Origin: Bryobacterales bacterium
GTDB lineage: Bacteria > Acidobacteriota > Terriglobia > Bryobacterales > UBA6623
Assembly (NCBI GenBank): GCA_028819235.1
Contig: JAPPMC010000097.1
Location: forward strand, 8,635-72,634
Direction: 5' to 3'
DNA: 64,000 nt
This document shows, piece by piece, positions 54,037 through 63,567 of this stretch. The notes under the pieces were generated by a model. The model had not been told where the DNA came from, did not search any database, and was given only the letters and a program-made list of their open reading frames with translations. The position numbers and the translations under genes were made by a program. Numbering within the stretch: position 1 is the first letter of the stretch; every line of letters starts with the position of its first letter.

Positions 54037-54296
54037 CAGGAATGACCGGGCGGCGGCGGTGCGGTCGCCCGTGCCGTCTTGGGCAGTTGGCTCGACCGCC
54101 AGCTTCGCGCCCCCTTCAGTTCCTCCATCAGACCTAGACGGATCATTCGGCGAAGCGGCGCTGCCTTGCCAGCATGGGCCTACCAGCGGGGCGGCCGCGT
54201 TGGACTCGAGATGAGCTCCTGTGGAGAGTGACCCCTGAGCGGGCTGCCACGAATGCCTCATGCTCATGCCAAGGGATTCGGTCCAAAGTTTGGCCA

Positions 54297-55004
54297 TCAG
54301 TAGTTCTGGAATCCTCGTTCGTATGGAACGAACGGGTCGCGCTGGCGGTCCAAGAACGCGAACAGGTCCTGCATCTCCTCGGAATCGAGCCGTTCGCCGT
54401 AGTCTAAAGGCATCGGTGAATCAAGGCTGATCCTGATCTGCCGGATGTCCTCCCGCGATAGCAAGCTGAAGGATCCGTCGCGCATCAGGACTTGCACCGA
54501 GAATGTGTCCTGATTCTTGAGCAGCCCCTCTAAGATGTCGCCGGCCTTCGTGTCCACGACGACCTGGCGATAGCCTTCCGCCACCTGTCTTCCGGGCTCC
54601 AGGACGTCCATTCGAATCTCGTCGGCCTTCTTGCGAGCGGCAATGGAGTCAAGCGGTGGGCCCCAGAATCCTCCCTCGCCGTCAATCCGGTGGCACTCCG
54701 AGCAACCTGCAGTCCTAAACACGTACCGTCCAGCGTCGGGGTTGCCGGGCACGGGTGGCTGCAACCCCGGGCGCCCAAGGCTGTGAAGGTACGAGACTAC
54801 TTGCCAAACCTGATCCTCTCCCAGGTCCGGCTGCGGCGGCATCTCCGTGCCCGGGATGCCTCTCACGATAATCTCGTACAGCCCTCGATCGGGCCCTCTC
54901 GCCACAAAGCGGCTGCGGACAAGATTGGCGGCCATGCTGCCACGGGCAGCTTGGCCGTGGCAAACAGCACACCGCTGCAGATAGATCTGGCGGCCAGCGA
55001 ACAC
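54297..55004 (-). CDS. Diheme c-type cytochrome, electron acceptor of the quinoprotein
   Basis: 235 aa from GTG 55004 with two heme sites, CAVCH (12-16) and CSECH (101-105), and a methionine-rich loop GIPGTEMPPQPD as axial-ligand region. The reported start is probably too far downstream: the same frame continues upstream through a clear secretion leader (PALLAALLIVGVGTLALPSS ending VSAQ) to a stop at 55182, yet that part contains no ATG, GTG or TTG. A CTG at 55169, or a frameshift in the leader, are the possibilities. Mature protein is periplasmic. The quinoprotein follows on the same strand, forming a typical PQQ-dehydrogenase/cytochrome pair. Confidence 0.82.
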   Translation of the reverse strand: MFAGRQIYLQRCAVCHGQAARGSMAANLVRSRFVARGPDRGLYEIIVRGIPGTEMPPQPDLGEDQVWQVVSYLHSLGRPGLQPPVPGNPDAGRYVFRTAGCSECHRIDGEGGFWGPPLDSIAARKKADEIRMDVLEPGRQVAEGYRQVVVDTKAGDILEGLLKNQDTFSVQVLMRDGSFSLLSREDIRQIRISLDSPMPLDYGERLDSEEMQDLFAFLDRQRDPFVPYERGFQNY

Positions 55005-55181
55005 GGCGGCCGGCTCTCTCGAGAACGGATTCTTGCTGGCCGGGCCCGGATTGCTGGAGTCTTGGGCACTTACTGACGACGGTAGTGCTAGAGTTCCGAC
55101 GCCGACGATCAGAAGCGCCGCGAGGAGAGCCGGACCGAGAAGGCATGGAATTGGGCACGGATACCGCAGGACTTCGCCATT

Positions 55182-55921
55182 CTAGACTGCTGGTCCAGCG
55201 TTTGCAGGTCTTGCCGGCCCGGCCCTACCCGGCAGGAATGGTTTGACGAACTTCCAATGGCCCTTCTAAGAGAGGGTTGCCTAGACCCGCCCCGATCCGA
55301 TTCACAGAAGCATGTCGCGAGTCGCCCCGCCATCCGCTTCCGACCACAGCCCTTTGGCCTGGACCGTGAAGTCAGGGCGGCCTCAGACGGATTTTAGAGC
55401 GGCAGCAGCGCCGCCCCGTTTAGCCAAGTGCCCGCCGCTTCTTCGCTGATCTTGCGCTCGTCCGGACGTGTTGCGTGGCGCATCCAGGGCGCCGCAATCG
55501 GCCCAGCTCAGGCCTACAACGGACAATCGCGCCCATCCATCGCTCGATGCGTCCTGCCGCCGGGGCTTTCGACGCGTTCGGCGACGCTTCAGGAGGTCGG
55601 CCTGCGGGACGGTGGAAGCCAAGTCAAGTGCCCACTCCGGGCGCGAGACAAGCAGCGCGGCCCCCGAACGCGCCCCAAGGTCGAGCGGCATTGGCCGAGA
55701 TGTCCATCTGAGTGAGTCGTGGCCGCGCTCTACGAGACATCGGTCAACGACGGTCCTGGCCTCGAGTGCAATTCGTAGCTGTTGCAGTCTCAAGTTGCCG
55801 GCCGGCAATCCTCGATTCCACGGGGCCGGCCACACCGTGTGTTTGGTGGGAAACCGTCGCAATGCTCCCCGCGGGCTCGCAACTGGCCCAGCGACCGGGG
55901 GCCCGGTCAATCCGGTGGTCC
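55182..55921. other. Intergenic region, no gene supported
   Basis: About 740 bases. Several frames are open on both strands because of high GC, the longest being minus-strand 55383-55910, but none shows motifs or a start signal. Should contain the promoter of the cytochrome-quinoprotein pair. Confidence 0.35.
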
Positions 55922-56926
55922 CTACGCTGACTCCGGCGATGTCTCAAGCTTGCGGAAGAAGTCGTCAAATACCGCACTCGCCGATATCCGGGTCGCCACG
56001 TCTACGGTGTGCCTGCCTGAGTCGATACTCCACCGGAGGTCGGGGCCCAAGATTGGGCTTGGGGCGGACTGGAATTCGACAAAGCCGGGAGCGACAACCG
56101 CCGCAATCGCAGCCATGTCCCAGATCGCCAAGGGCACGGGCGATCCGACTTCGCCTCCGTGTACCGGAGCATGCCTCTTTACCCTCGACAGCAGGAAATC
56201 GGCGATGGGGGACCGCCCAGCTAGGCGGCGCTCAAGATCCGGGAGAGTGACGCTGAGCTTCTCGGCGATCCCTTGGGCGGGCACGTGGAGGAGGCGGACA
56301 CCTGAGTCGAGCAGCACACGTGCAGCGTGCACATCCTGGCGCAGGTTGTATTCGCTGGCCGTCGGAAACTGATGCGGTGTGCCGCCAAGCCAGACGACCG
56401 TAATGCGTCCAGCCAACGCTGGATCCATTAACAGCGCACTTGCTGCGTTGGTCGCCGGACCAATTGAGACCAGAATGCAATCGGCGGGACGGGCATTCGC
56501 CGCCTGCTGAACGATGTCTTCCGCGGCCGGGCTCGGAACGGCTTGCCCGGGAGCCGGGATCACCCGGTCGGCACCTCTCCTAATCCGCACGTCAACCTCA
56601 ACGCCCGTCGCTTCGAGCACTGAACCGATCTCCTCGAAACTCAGCTGCATGCCCTGTGCCGGGTCGCTCACGCGGGAGTTGGTGAAGGGTGCGGCGTAGA
56701 CGGCCTCTAGCCTGAGCTCCGCACCAGAAGTCGCGGCGTACGCGAGCGCGAACTGGTCGTCGAAGTAGTTCGCCGCGTCGGTGTCAATCAGCACCCTTGG
56801 GAGACGCTGCCCGGGCGACCGGCCCGGTGACGAAAGGAGCGCCAGCAACCCCGCGAGTTTGCGACGCGTCAAGCCGTGCGACAGGCGGAGGGAGGTGGAT
56901 GTGCGGTCGCCCTTTGTTGACGCCAT
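55922..56926 (-). CDS. Nucleoside hydrolase (inosine-uridine preferring type), exported
   Basis: 334 aa. A Tat/Sec-like leader (TRRKLAGLLALLSSPG) precedes LIDTDAANYFDDQFALAYA at 46-64, the calcium-binding N-terminal Asp cluster in the DTD-xx-DD variant with NYFDDQ. ILVSIGPATNAASALL near 151, EYNLRQDVHAARVLL near 191 and IWDMAAIAAV near 268 (last Asp ligand) complete the active site. Members hydrolyse the N-glycosidic bond of ribonucleosides to ribose and base. Export suggests salvage of environmental nucleosides. It lies downstream of a broken sulfatase on the same strand, with 200 bases between. Confidence 0.87.
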   Translation of the reverse strand: MASTKGDRTSTSLRLSHGLTRRKLAGLLALLSSPGRSPGQRLPRVLIDTDAANYFDDQFALAYAATSGAELRLEAVYAAPFTNSRVSDPAQGMQLSFEEIGSVLEATGVEVDVRIRRGADRVIPAPGQAVPSPAAEDIVQQAANARPADCILVSIGPATNAASALLMDPALAGRITVVWLGGTPHQFPTASEYNLRQDVHAARVLLDSGVRLLHVPAQGIAEKLSVTLPDLERRLAGRSPIADFLLSRVKRHAPVHGGEVGSPVPLAIWDMAAIAAVVAPGFVEFQSAPSPILGPDLRWSIDSGRHTVDVATRISASAVFDDFFRKLETSPESA

Positions 56927-57126
56927 GCGTCAAGAGGGTAGCACCAAGGTCTGCGGACTAGGTCCCAGCCGGATGCCCGCCTCTCTTGCCGGAAGACCGC
57001 TCGACGAGCCCTGCCTGACGAGGCGGGCTAGCACTGGTCTTGACAATCGGTCGAGACCCGATTCGTGTTCAACGGCGGCCAGCTCCAGGCGCCGCTTTCA
57101 TTGGCATGCGGAGCCTCGTTGTATGT

Positions 57127-57601
57127 CTACCTCCAAATCGCCTCGATGGGCTCAGCGTTGACCGTTAGCAGCAGAGCCCGCAGGCGGCGTGTCATGTCTT
57201 CGTACCCCGGCAGCGGAGCGAGATTGCGCCACTCGTGCGGGTCCTCCCGGTGGTCATAGATCTCCTCCCCGCCGTCGCTGTAGCGAATGTACCGGTAGTG
57301 ACGGGTCCTGACGGAGTGGTTCCCGAATCGGTAGGTCGTGACGGCCTGGTGATGCCACTCGGCCGTGGGATCCTCAAGCAGAGGTCGTAGGCTGTGCCCC
57401 TCCAAGTGGCCGGGCTGGCTAAGTCCGGCCAAGTCTGCCAAAGTCGGATAGATGTCCAGTGTGGACACAGGCTCGGATGATCGGCTTCCAGGTGTGGTCA
57501 CTCCCGGTGCGACGACTAGCAAGGGCACGTGAGTGGCGTCTTCCCACAGCGTGTATTTGCGCCACTGGCCCTTCTCGCCCAAGGTATTCTCGCCCAAGGT
57601 A
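57127..57601 (-). pseudogene. 3' remnant of a sulfatase gene
   Basis: The minus-strand frame from 57601 to the stop at 57127 encodes the C-terminal part of a type I sulfatase: LGEKGQWRKYTLWEDATHVP, VAPGVTTPG, PVSTLDIYPTLADLAGLSQP, EGHSLRPLLEDP, RTRHYRYIRYSDGGEEIYDH, DPHEWRNL. This corresponds to the last 155 residues of choline-sulfatase/iduronate-sulfatase-like enzymes. The catalytic CxPxR segment and all of the N-terminal 300 residues are absent; the frame continues upstream only into unrelated sequence. The break lies at a 15-base tandem duplication. Clearly nonfunctional. Confidence 0.75.
57572..57601. repeat. 15-base tandem duplication at the sulfatase break
   Basis: TTCTCGCCCAAGGTA occurs twice in direct succession (57572-57586 and 57587-57601). 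It gives TLGENTLGEK in the sulfatase frame, duplicating part of the conserved HLGEKG motif, and coincides with the point where homology ends. Confidence 0.7.
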
Positions 57602-57792
57602 TACTGTGCGCGTGAAGAATCACTCTGAGGGCGCGACGCTAGAGGCTCTAGCCAAAGCGCTTCTGCGTCCTCTACGCAAAACGCGCAAGCAGGGGCCCCG
57701 GCACGTCTAGGCCAAGCCTCGCGTGGTGACATCCTAGCGGTCGGCGAGTCGATCGAATCGGGGCCGCTTGGAAAGTCAGCGATGTAATTCCC

Positions 57793-57799
57793 AAAGGAG
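57793..57799 (+). promoter_or_regulatory. Ribosome-binding site of TonB receptor
   Basis: AAAGGAG lies 5 bases before ATG 57805 and supports that start. Confidence 0.7.
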
Positions 57800-57804
57800 T
57801 CGAC

Positions 57805-60800
57805 ATGAATAGCGATCCATTCAGTTCCGGCACACGCACATCGCGTGTCCTGCGCACAGCGGCACTGCTGTGCTGCATGCTTGCCGTCTTTGCCGGCTCG
57901 GCGTTTGGCCAGGCTTCGAGTTCCGCAGTCAATGGCACCATCTCCGACCAACAGGGCGCGGTGGTGCCCGGCACGAACGTGGTCCTTACGAGCGTCGAGA
58001 CGGGAATCGAGCACCGATCCGAGGCCAACGCGGTCGGCAACTACGTTTTCGTGAACATCCCGCCTGGCTTCTACACTATCGAGGCATCCGCCGAGGGTTT
58101 CCGGACGTCGGCTATCGAGCCGTTCGTGCTCGTGGTGAACCAGACCGCGACGTTCGACATCGTGCTCGAAGTCGGCGCTGTGACTGAGTCGGTCACGGTC
58201 GAGGCGGTTGGTGCCCAGGTCCAGTCGTCCTCGTCCGAACTTGGGACGGCAATGACCGAGCAGCAGGTCTTGGACTTGCCGCTCAACGGTCGGAACTTTA
58301 CCCAGTTGCTCATGCTCACTCCGGGTGCTTCCCCGGTGAACGTAGCGCAGAGCAGGGGCGGCTTCGGTAGCACCTCGGTCGGGACATTCAGCTTCCCTTC
58401 GATTAATGGCCAGAACAACCGAAACAACCTGTTCCTGACCGACGGCGTGAACAACCAGGGCACGATGACCAGCACCTACGCCGTGCCGCCGATCATCGAC
58501 GCGATCCAGGAGTTCAAGGTCCAATCGCACAACGATCTGGCCGAGTTCGGCGGCGTCACGGGCGGCGTCGTGAACGTGGTGACGAAGGCCGGAACCAATG
58601 CTACGAAGGGCAGCCTGTGGTCTTTCCTCAGGAACGACAACCTGGACGCCCGCAACACGTTCCTGCGGGAGAAGGCGGCCCTCGCCCAGAACATGTTCGG
58701 CGCGACGATCGGCGGGCCGATAGTCAAGAACAGGACTTTCTACTACGCCGCCTTCCAGGGGTTCACCAATCGTGCCCCGGCGAACCGGAACTACCGCTCG
58801 CCGACCGCGATGAATCGGACGGGCGACATCAGCGATTCGAACCGCGAGATCTACGACCCCTATTCCACCCGGACCGGGCCCGACGGCAGTGCGGTCCGCG
58901 ATCCGTTCCCGGGCAACGTCATCCCGCAGAGCCGGCTTGACCCGGGGTTCGTGTATTACCTCGAGCAGACCGTCCCACTTCCGATCGACCTCGGCACGGA
59001 CTTGGGCAACCTCAACCAGAGGGACACGACCGGCACGAAGCTCGACCAGTACGAGTATTCAGGCCGGGTCGATCACCGTTTCAGCGATGCGGACATGGCC
59101 TACGTTCGGTGGAGCGCGCAGACCAACGAACGGACGGGCACGGCCGGCCGGCAGAACTTTACCAGCTTCATCGACATCGAGAATCTCAATGTCGCGGCGA
59201 ACTGGGTCCATACGTTTGACCCGACCAGCATCCTGCAAGTGTCCTTCGCCCGTACCGATGTCAAGCGCGACACCGGCAACTCGTTCACGAGCCTTCCGGA
59301 CGGGTTCATTTCCACCGTGGGCTGGAATCCGGACTATGCCGGCGGCTTCCGCAGCGGCCAGACATTCGTTCCTAATGTCAGTGTCGCCCAACACTTCGGG
59401 GGCGGCGAGCGGACCGGATTCACCCGCACGAGCGATACGTGGCAATACAAGGGCACCTACACCAAGATCTCGGGTGCACACACGCTGAAATTCGGAGCCG
59501 AGTACAACATCGTTGGCCACTTCGGAACGACCAACGACCACAGCAACAGTTTCACCACGGTCGGCACGGCCAGCCCGGCCAGCCCGGGCAGCACCGGGCA
59601 CCCGCTGGCGTCGTTCCTGCTCAATGTGCCGAACGCCTGGTCACGGCGCGACTTCCATAAGCGTGCCAGGGGAGGGGCACTGTATTCTTTCTTCGCCCAG
59701 GACCAGTGGAAGGCCACGCAGAAGCTGACGATCAACTTCGGACTGCGGATGGACCACACCGTGCTGCCCCAGTTCGGCAACGCCGAAGAGAACACGGTCG
59801 AGTTCGGCAACATCGATTACAACGAGGGTGTCTTCTGGATCACCGCTGCGCCGCCAACGTGCGAGGTCAAGCGTGTCGCACCTTGCCTCCCGGATCCCAG
59901 TGGTGCCCTCCCGGACCGGGTCCAGATTGCACCGAGCGGCTACGTCCAAGATCCGTGGCCGCTCAGCTGGCAGCCCCGTCTCGGTTTCGCGTACCGGCTG
60001 AACGAAAGAACCGCAATCCGGTTCTCGAGCGGAGTTTACTTCGACAATTTCGCCGGCATAACCCAGAACACCCAGAACCTAGGCCATACATGGCCCGACG
60101 TCGGTCGCAAGCTAGCGAACGGTCAGAACCCAGTCGATTCCGTTCCGAGCGTTTCCGCGAAGAATCCCGCACCGACGGGAATTCTCCCGACTGCAACTCC
60201 GTATAACCAGGGAGCGTGGTATTCCGACCCGCGGATGAAGAATGGCTACTCGATGCAGTGGAACTTCGGTATCCAGCGGCAGCTCGACGAGGCTACGGTT
60301 CTCGAGGTCAACTACGTCGGGTCCGGCAGCCGGAGGCTTCCCCTCGGTACCTTCTACAACGTGGCGGTCACTCCCGGGAAGCGCTCCGAGTTCCGCCAGC
60401 GCGCTCTGTACCCGCTCTTCCGGCCCAACAATTACCAGACTTCCTGGGGACGCAGCAACTATCACTCGCTGCAGACACAGTACAACCGCCGTTTTTCGAA
60501 GGGCTTGTCGTTCATGGTCAACTACACTTGGGGCAAGGTGATTGATATTGGATGCACGGGTTGGTTTCGCGAGGGCTGCTCGCAGCAGAATCCGTACAAC
60601 TTCAACATCGACCGCAGTGTCTCCGCGATCGACCTGACCCACAACCTGAATTTCAACTGGGTCTACGAGATTCCGGTCAAGTTCCAGAATCGCGTCGCCC
60701 AAGCGGTACTTGGCGGCTGGCGGTTCAACGGCTTGGCCCTGTTCACATCCGGACAGCCGTACTCCCTTCTTGTGAACGGCGACATCGCTGGCACAGGAAT

Positions 60801-61155
60801 GGCCAATGGTCGGTACAGGCCGGACCTGGTCGGGAATCCCGTCCTTTCGAATCCAACGCCTGCTGCTTGGATCAACACCGCCGCGTTCGCCGTGCCCCAG
60901 ACCGGGACGTTCGGAAACGCCGGTCGGAACATCCTCCGTGCGGACGGGATCAACAACGTCGATTTTTCGTTCTTCAAGACCGTAGACGCCACCGAGTCGG
61001 TACGCGTCGAATACAGGGTCGAGTTCTTCAACGGCTTCAACACCCCTCAGTACGCTGCACCAAACCGCAACCGCTCTCACAGGAACTTCGGCCGCGTGCT
61101 AGGGACCGCGAATCGGGCACGCCAGATCCAAATGGGTCTGAAGATCTACTTCTGA
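57805..61155 (+). CDS. TonB-dependent receptor, Oar-like with carboxypeptidase-regulatory domain
   Basis: 1116 aa. The signal RVLRTAALLCCMLAVFAGSA is followed by CarboxypepD_reg (AVNGTISDQQGAVVPGTNVV to EGFRTSAIEPFVLVV) and plug (VLDLPLNGRNFTQLLMLTPG, NGQNNRNNLFLTDGVNNQGT, NDLAEFGGVTGGVVNVVTKA). The barrel contains SLWSFLRNDNLDARNTFLRE, FFAQDQWKATQKLTINFGLR, YSMQWNFGIQRQLDEATVLE and FMVNYTWGKVIDIG; the chain ends QIQMGLKIYF, terminal Phe as expected for an outer-membrane barrel. It probably imports an organic ligand; no specificity is visible. A perfect palindromic terminator follows, then a TPR protein, repeating the receptor-plus-TPR arrangement at 33-41 kb. Confidence 0.92.
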   Translation: MNSDPFSSGTRTSRVLRTAALLCCMLAVFAGSAFGQASSSAVNGTISDQQGAVVPGTNVVLTSVETGIEHRSEANAVGNYVFVNIPPGFYTIEASAEGFRTSAIEPFVLVVNQTATFDIVLEVGAVTESVTVEAVGAQVQSSSSELGTAMTEQQVLDLPLNGRNFTQLLMLTPGASPVNVAQSRGGFGSTSVGTFSFPSINGQNNRNNLFLTDGVNNQGTMTSTYAVPPIIDAIQEFKVQSHNDLAEFGGVTGGVVNVVTKAGTNATKGSLWSFLRNDNLDARNTFLREKAALAQNMFGATIGGPIVKNRTFYYAAFQGFTNRAPANRNYRSPTAMNRTGDISDSNREIYDPYSTRTGPDGSAVRDPFPGNVIPQSRLDPGFVYYLEQTVPLPIDLGTDLGNLNQRDTTGTKLDQYEYSGRVDHRFSDADMAYVRWSAQTNERTGTAGRQNFTSFIDIENLNVAANWVHTFDPTSILQVSFARTDVKRDTGNSFTSLPDGFISTVGWNPDYAGGFRSGQTFVPNVSVAQHFGGGERTGFTRTSDTWQYKGTYTKISGAHTLKFGAEYNIVGHFGTTNDHSNSFTTVGTASPASPGSTGHPLASFLLNVPNAWSRRDFHKRARGGALYSFFAQDQWKATQKLTINFGLRMDHTVLPQFGNAEENTVEFGNIDYNEGVFWITAAPPTCEVKRVAPCLPDPSGALPDRVQIAPSGYVQDPWPLSWQPRLGFAYRLNERTAIRFSSGVYFDNFAGITQNTQNLGHTWPDVGRKLANGQNPVDSVPSVSAKNPAPTGILPTATPYNQGAWYSDPRMKNGYSMQWNFGIQRQLDEATVLEVNYVGSGSRRLPLGTFYNVAVTPGKRSEFRQRALYPLFRPNNYQTSWGRSNYHSLQTQYNRRFSKGLSFMVNYTWGKVIDIGCTGWFREGCSQQNPYNFNIDRSVSAIDLTHNLNFNWVYEIPVKFQNRVAQAVLGGWRFNGLALFTSGQPYSLLVNGDIAGTGMANGRYRPDLVGNPVLSNPTPAAWINTAAFAVPQTGTFGNAGRNILRADGINNVDFSFFKTVDATESVRVEYRVEFFNGFNTPQYAAPNRNRSHRNFGRVLGTANRARQIQMGLKIYF

Positions 61156-61160
61156 TTCCC

Positions 61161-61184
61161 GGGACTGCCCGATCGGGCAGTCCC
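61161..61184 (+). terminator. Perfect 24-base palindrome after TonB receptor
   Basis: GGGACTGCCCGATCGGGCAGTCCC is its own reverse complement (stem up to 11-12 bp). It begins 6 bases after the stop codon. No T-run follows. Termination or mRNA 3'-end protection is likely, partly insulating the TPR gene. Confidence 0.6.
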
Positions 61185-61341
61185 CATGGCGTGTCGACAT
61201 GGTCGCCAGGGTTTCCTCGCCGGAGACCTTGGCGGCTGGCTCCTGATCTTCGTAAGCTACAGGGCAGCGGTTGCTGTGTCTTCCGAGTTGATGAGTCCGT
61301 TCTCCGGATCGCGGGCGAGAAGCTGGTCATCTGGTCCGGGC

Positions 61342-63243
61342 ATGCTGCGGTTCTCTCGGTTCTTGGCGGCAGCCTTTGGCGGGTTGCTGATCCACGCTTT
61401 GCTAGCTCAGTCTCCGGAGGCCGCGCTCTACGAAGCGCAGCAGTACCGGCACACTGGCAACCGGGGCGAGGCTCTCGCGATCCTTGAGCGGGCAGCACGA
61501 GAGTTCCCGAGCAATTCCCTGGTCCGATTCAACCTTGGCTCGTTGCTCGGAGAACTGGGGCGGCATGACGAGGCCGCCAACGCACTCCGCGCTGGCCTCG
61601 AATTGGAACCGAACCACGCCGAAGCACGCCTAACGCTGGCGAAGGTGTTGGTCCAGAGCCACCAGTACGCGGCAGGGCTATCGGAGATCGACCGCTACGC
61701 CAACCTCGTCGGCAACCTGTTCCAGGGTTTCGAGGGCCACTATGTGCGGGGTCTGGCGCTGCGCCGGCTCGACCGGCCCGCTGAGGCCGAGAAGGAACTG
61801 CGGCGCGCCGTTGAGATTGATCCGGGCCACGTCGACACGCTGTTCAATCTAGGGGCATTACTGGAGCAGGCAGGCGCGACTCAGGAAGCGGCAGCCTACT
61901 TGCGAAAGGCCGCCGACCTCGAGCCGGAGAATCCGGACATCCGGTACCGGCTCGGGAAGCTTCTGCTGAAGCTCGGCGAGTCCGACGCCGGCGGTGCCGA
62001 GTTGGCAGCGTTCCAGCAGTTCAGAGAGCGTGCTCAGCAGCAGTCCCGTCTCTCTGTCCTGATGCGGCAGGCTGCGCAGCACATGAACACAGGGGATCCC
62101 GAGCAGGCCAAGGACCTCTATCAGGAGGTGATCCGACTGGACCCTGATCACGCCGAGGCGCATGCAAATCTCGGAGTCGCTTACGAAGCGCTCGGACAGG
62201 GCCCGTCGGCGCAGGCCATGTTCCGAAAAGCGACTGAAATCCGGCCGGACTACGCCGAGGCGCATCTCAATCTCGGGCTCAAACTGGCTGAGAACGAGCA
62301 GTTTGAAGACGCCTTGTGGAGCATTTCAGAAGCGGTCCGTTTGGCTCCTGACCACATCACTGCGAGACAGGGGCTGGCGATGGTTCTGACTAGGCTGGAC
62401 CGGCCCCACGAGGCGATTTCGCATTTCGAGAGGATCATCCGGGACCATCCCTCGTCGGCCGAGGCTCGGCTCAATCTCGGTATTGCCCTGGCGGAAGCGG
62501 CCCGGACCGAGGAAGCCTTGGCGGAATTCGACGTGGCCGTCCGCCTTGCGCCGGATTCCTTCGAGACCCACTACAACCGGGGGCGCGCGTTGAACGACCT
62601 CAGCCGCATGTCCGAGGCCCGCGAGGCCCTCGACCGCGCAACTGAGCTCAACGGGCAGCATGCACCGTCATTGCAGTTGCTGGGGTTGATCGAACGCGCA
62701 TCCGGAAACGACGAGAGTGCTGTCGACCTGCTTCGGCGGGCGGTCGAGCTAGACCCCGGCGATCCCCTTGTTCACTATGACCTTGGCGTGGCGGTTGCCC
62801 AAGCTGGCCGCCTTCAGGAGGCAATCGCCCATTGGGAGAAGGTGCTCTCGCTGGATCCCCGTCATAAGGAGGCGATCTACAACCTCGCGCAGGCCCTGCA
62901 AGAAGTCGATCCGGCGAGGGCGCGGGAATACTTGCAGCGGTTCGCAACGCTCAAGACCGAGGAGCAGGACACCGACAGGGCGGGGACCCTATGGAACTTC
63001 GCTCTGGCCGAGGCAGACAAGAAGCGGTGGGACCGCGCATTCGACTTGTTCCGCCAAGCACTCGAAGCCTGTGGAGACTGTCCCGCGAGAGGGCAGATTC
63101 ACAAGAACTTCGGTCTGGTCTACGGCCATTCCGGCGACTACGGCAAGGCTGCAGAACAGCTCTCTAAAGCCCTCGAACTCCACCCGGACGATGAGGAGAT
63201 CGTGAGGGCGCTCAGAATCGTCCAGTCGTCCGGGAATCCGTAG
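61342..63243 (+). CDS. Exported tetratricopeptide-repeat protein
   Basis: 633 aa from ATG 61342, chosen because the signal FLAAAFGGLLIHALLAQSPE directly follows; the frame is open from 61186 but that part lacks coding character. About 13 TPR repeats run through the protein (VRFNLGSLLGELGRHDEAAN, VDTLFNLGALLEQAGATQEA, AEAHANLGVAYEALGQGPSA, AEARLNLGIALAEAARTEEA, PLVHYDLGVAVAQAGRLQEA, KNFGLVYGHSGDYGKAAEQL). A cysteine pair (ACGDC) lies near 590. No catalytic domain is seen. Located 186 bases after a TonB receptor, it probably serves as a periplasmic partner for it. Confidence 0.8.
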   Translation: MLRFSRFLAAAFGGLLIHALLAQSPEAALYEAQQYRHTGNRGEALAILERAAREFPSNSLVRFNLGSLLGELGRHDEAANALRAGLELEPNHAEARLTLAKVLVQSHQYAAGLSEIDRYANLVGNLFQGFEGHYVRGLALRRLDRPAEAEKELRRAVEIDPGHVDTLFNLGALLEQAGATQEAAAYLRKAADLEPENPDIRYRLGKLLLKLGESDAGGAELAAFQQFRERAQQQSRLSVLMRQAAQHMNTGDPEQAKDLYQEVIRLDPDHAEAHANLGVAYEALGQGPSAQAMFRKATEIRPDYAEAHLNLGLKLAENEQFEDALWSISEAVRLAPDHITARQGLAMVLTRLDRPHEAISHFERIIRDHPSSAEARLNLGIALAEAARTEEALAEFDVAVRLAPDSFETHYNRGRALNDLSRMSEAREALDRATELNGQHAPSLQLLGLIERASGNDESAVDLLRRAVELDPGDPLVHYDLGVAVAQAGRLQEAIAHWEKVLSLDPRHKEAIYNLAQALQEVDPARAREYLQRFATLKTEEQDTDRAGTLWNFALAEADKKRWDRAFDLFRQALEACGDCPARGQIHKNFGLVYGHSGDYGKAAEQLSKALELHPDDEEIVRALRIVQSSGNP

Positions 63244-63567
63244 AATGGCGAGGCAACCCGGATCCAACGCCAATCAACTACGCGGAGACTTGACTTGGAC
63301 GAGGCTTGGCTTCAGAACGGTGCTGCGAATTGGGACTACCCATCGACTGCTTCAAGTGGAGCGCGGCGACGGGTGTTTGCGAAGTGCAGGAACACGCTGA
63401 AGAACGAATAAATCGCGCTAAAGGTAGATTTGTTTAGATAAAACGACGTTGAGTGGGACTGGGAACCCGTGCAGACAGGCGTTGCGGTTAGTTCGTTACC
63501 CACGAGCCCTTGATTTGCGTCCGTTGTCGGCGATCAGGGACTTGTACATCAACCGCTTGCCGATCAG
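63244..63567. other. AT-richer flank of the IS element, no gene supported
   Basis: 324 bases between the TPR stop and the transposase stop. GC falls clearly near 63400-63450. A short + strand reading (63295-63411, WLQNGAANWDYPSTASSGAR) looks mildly protein-like but is too short to call. The left end of the IS element should be here; a terminal inverted repeat could not be confirmed because the other end is outside the window. Confidence 0.3.

Noticed and set aside
55383-55910. 175-codon minus-strand open frame
   Set aside because: In an otherwise empty region, but arginine-rich, without motif, RBS or family match; best seen as GC-driven openness.
57602-58530. Minus-strand frame extending the sulfatase remnant upstream
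   Set aside because: Beyond the tandem duplication it is antisense to the TonB receptor and has no sulfatase similarity.
60112-61080. 322-codon minus-strand open frame
   Set aside because: Antisense to the barrel of the TonB receptor; composition is the complement of barrel sequence.
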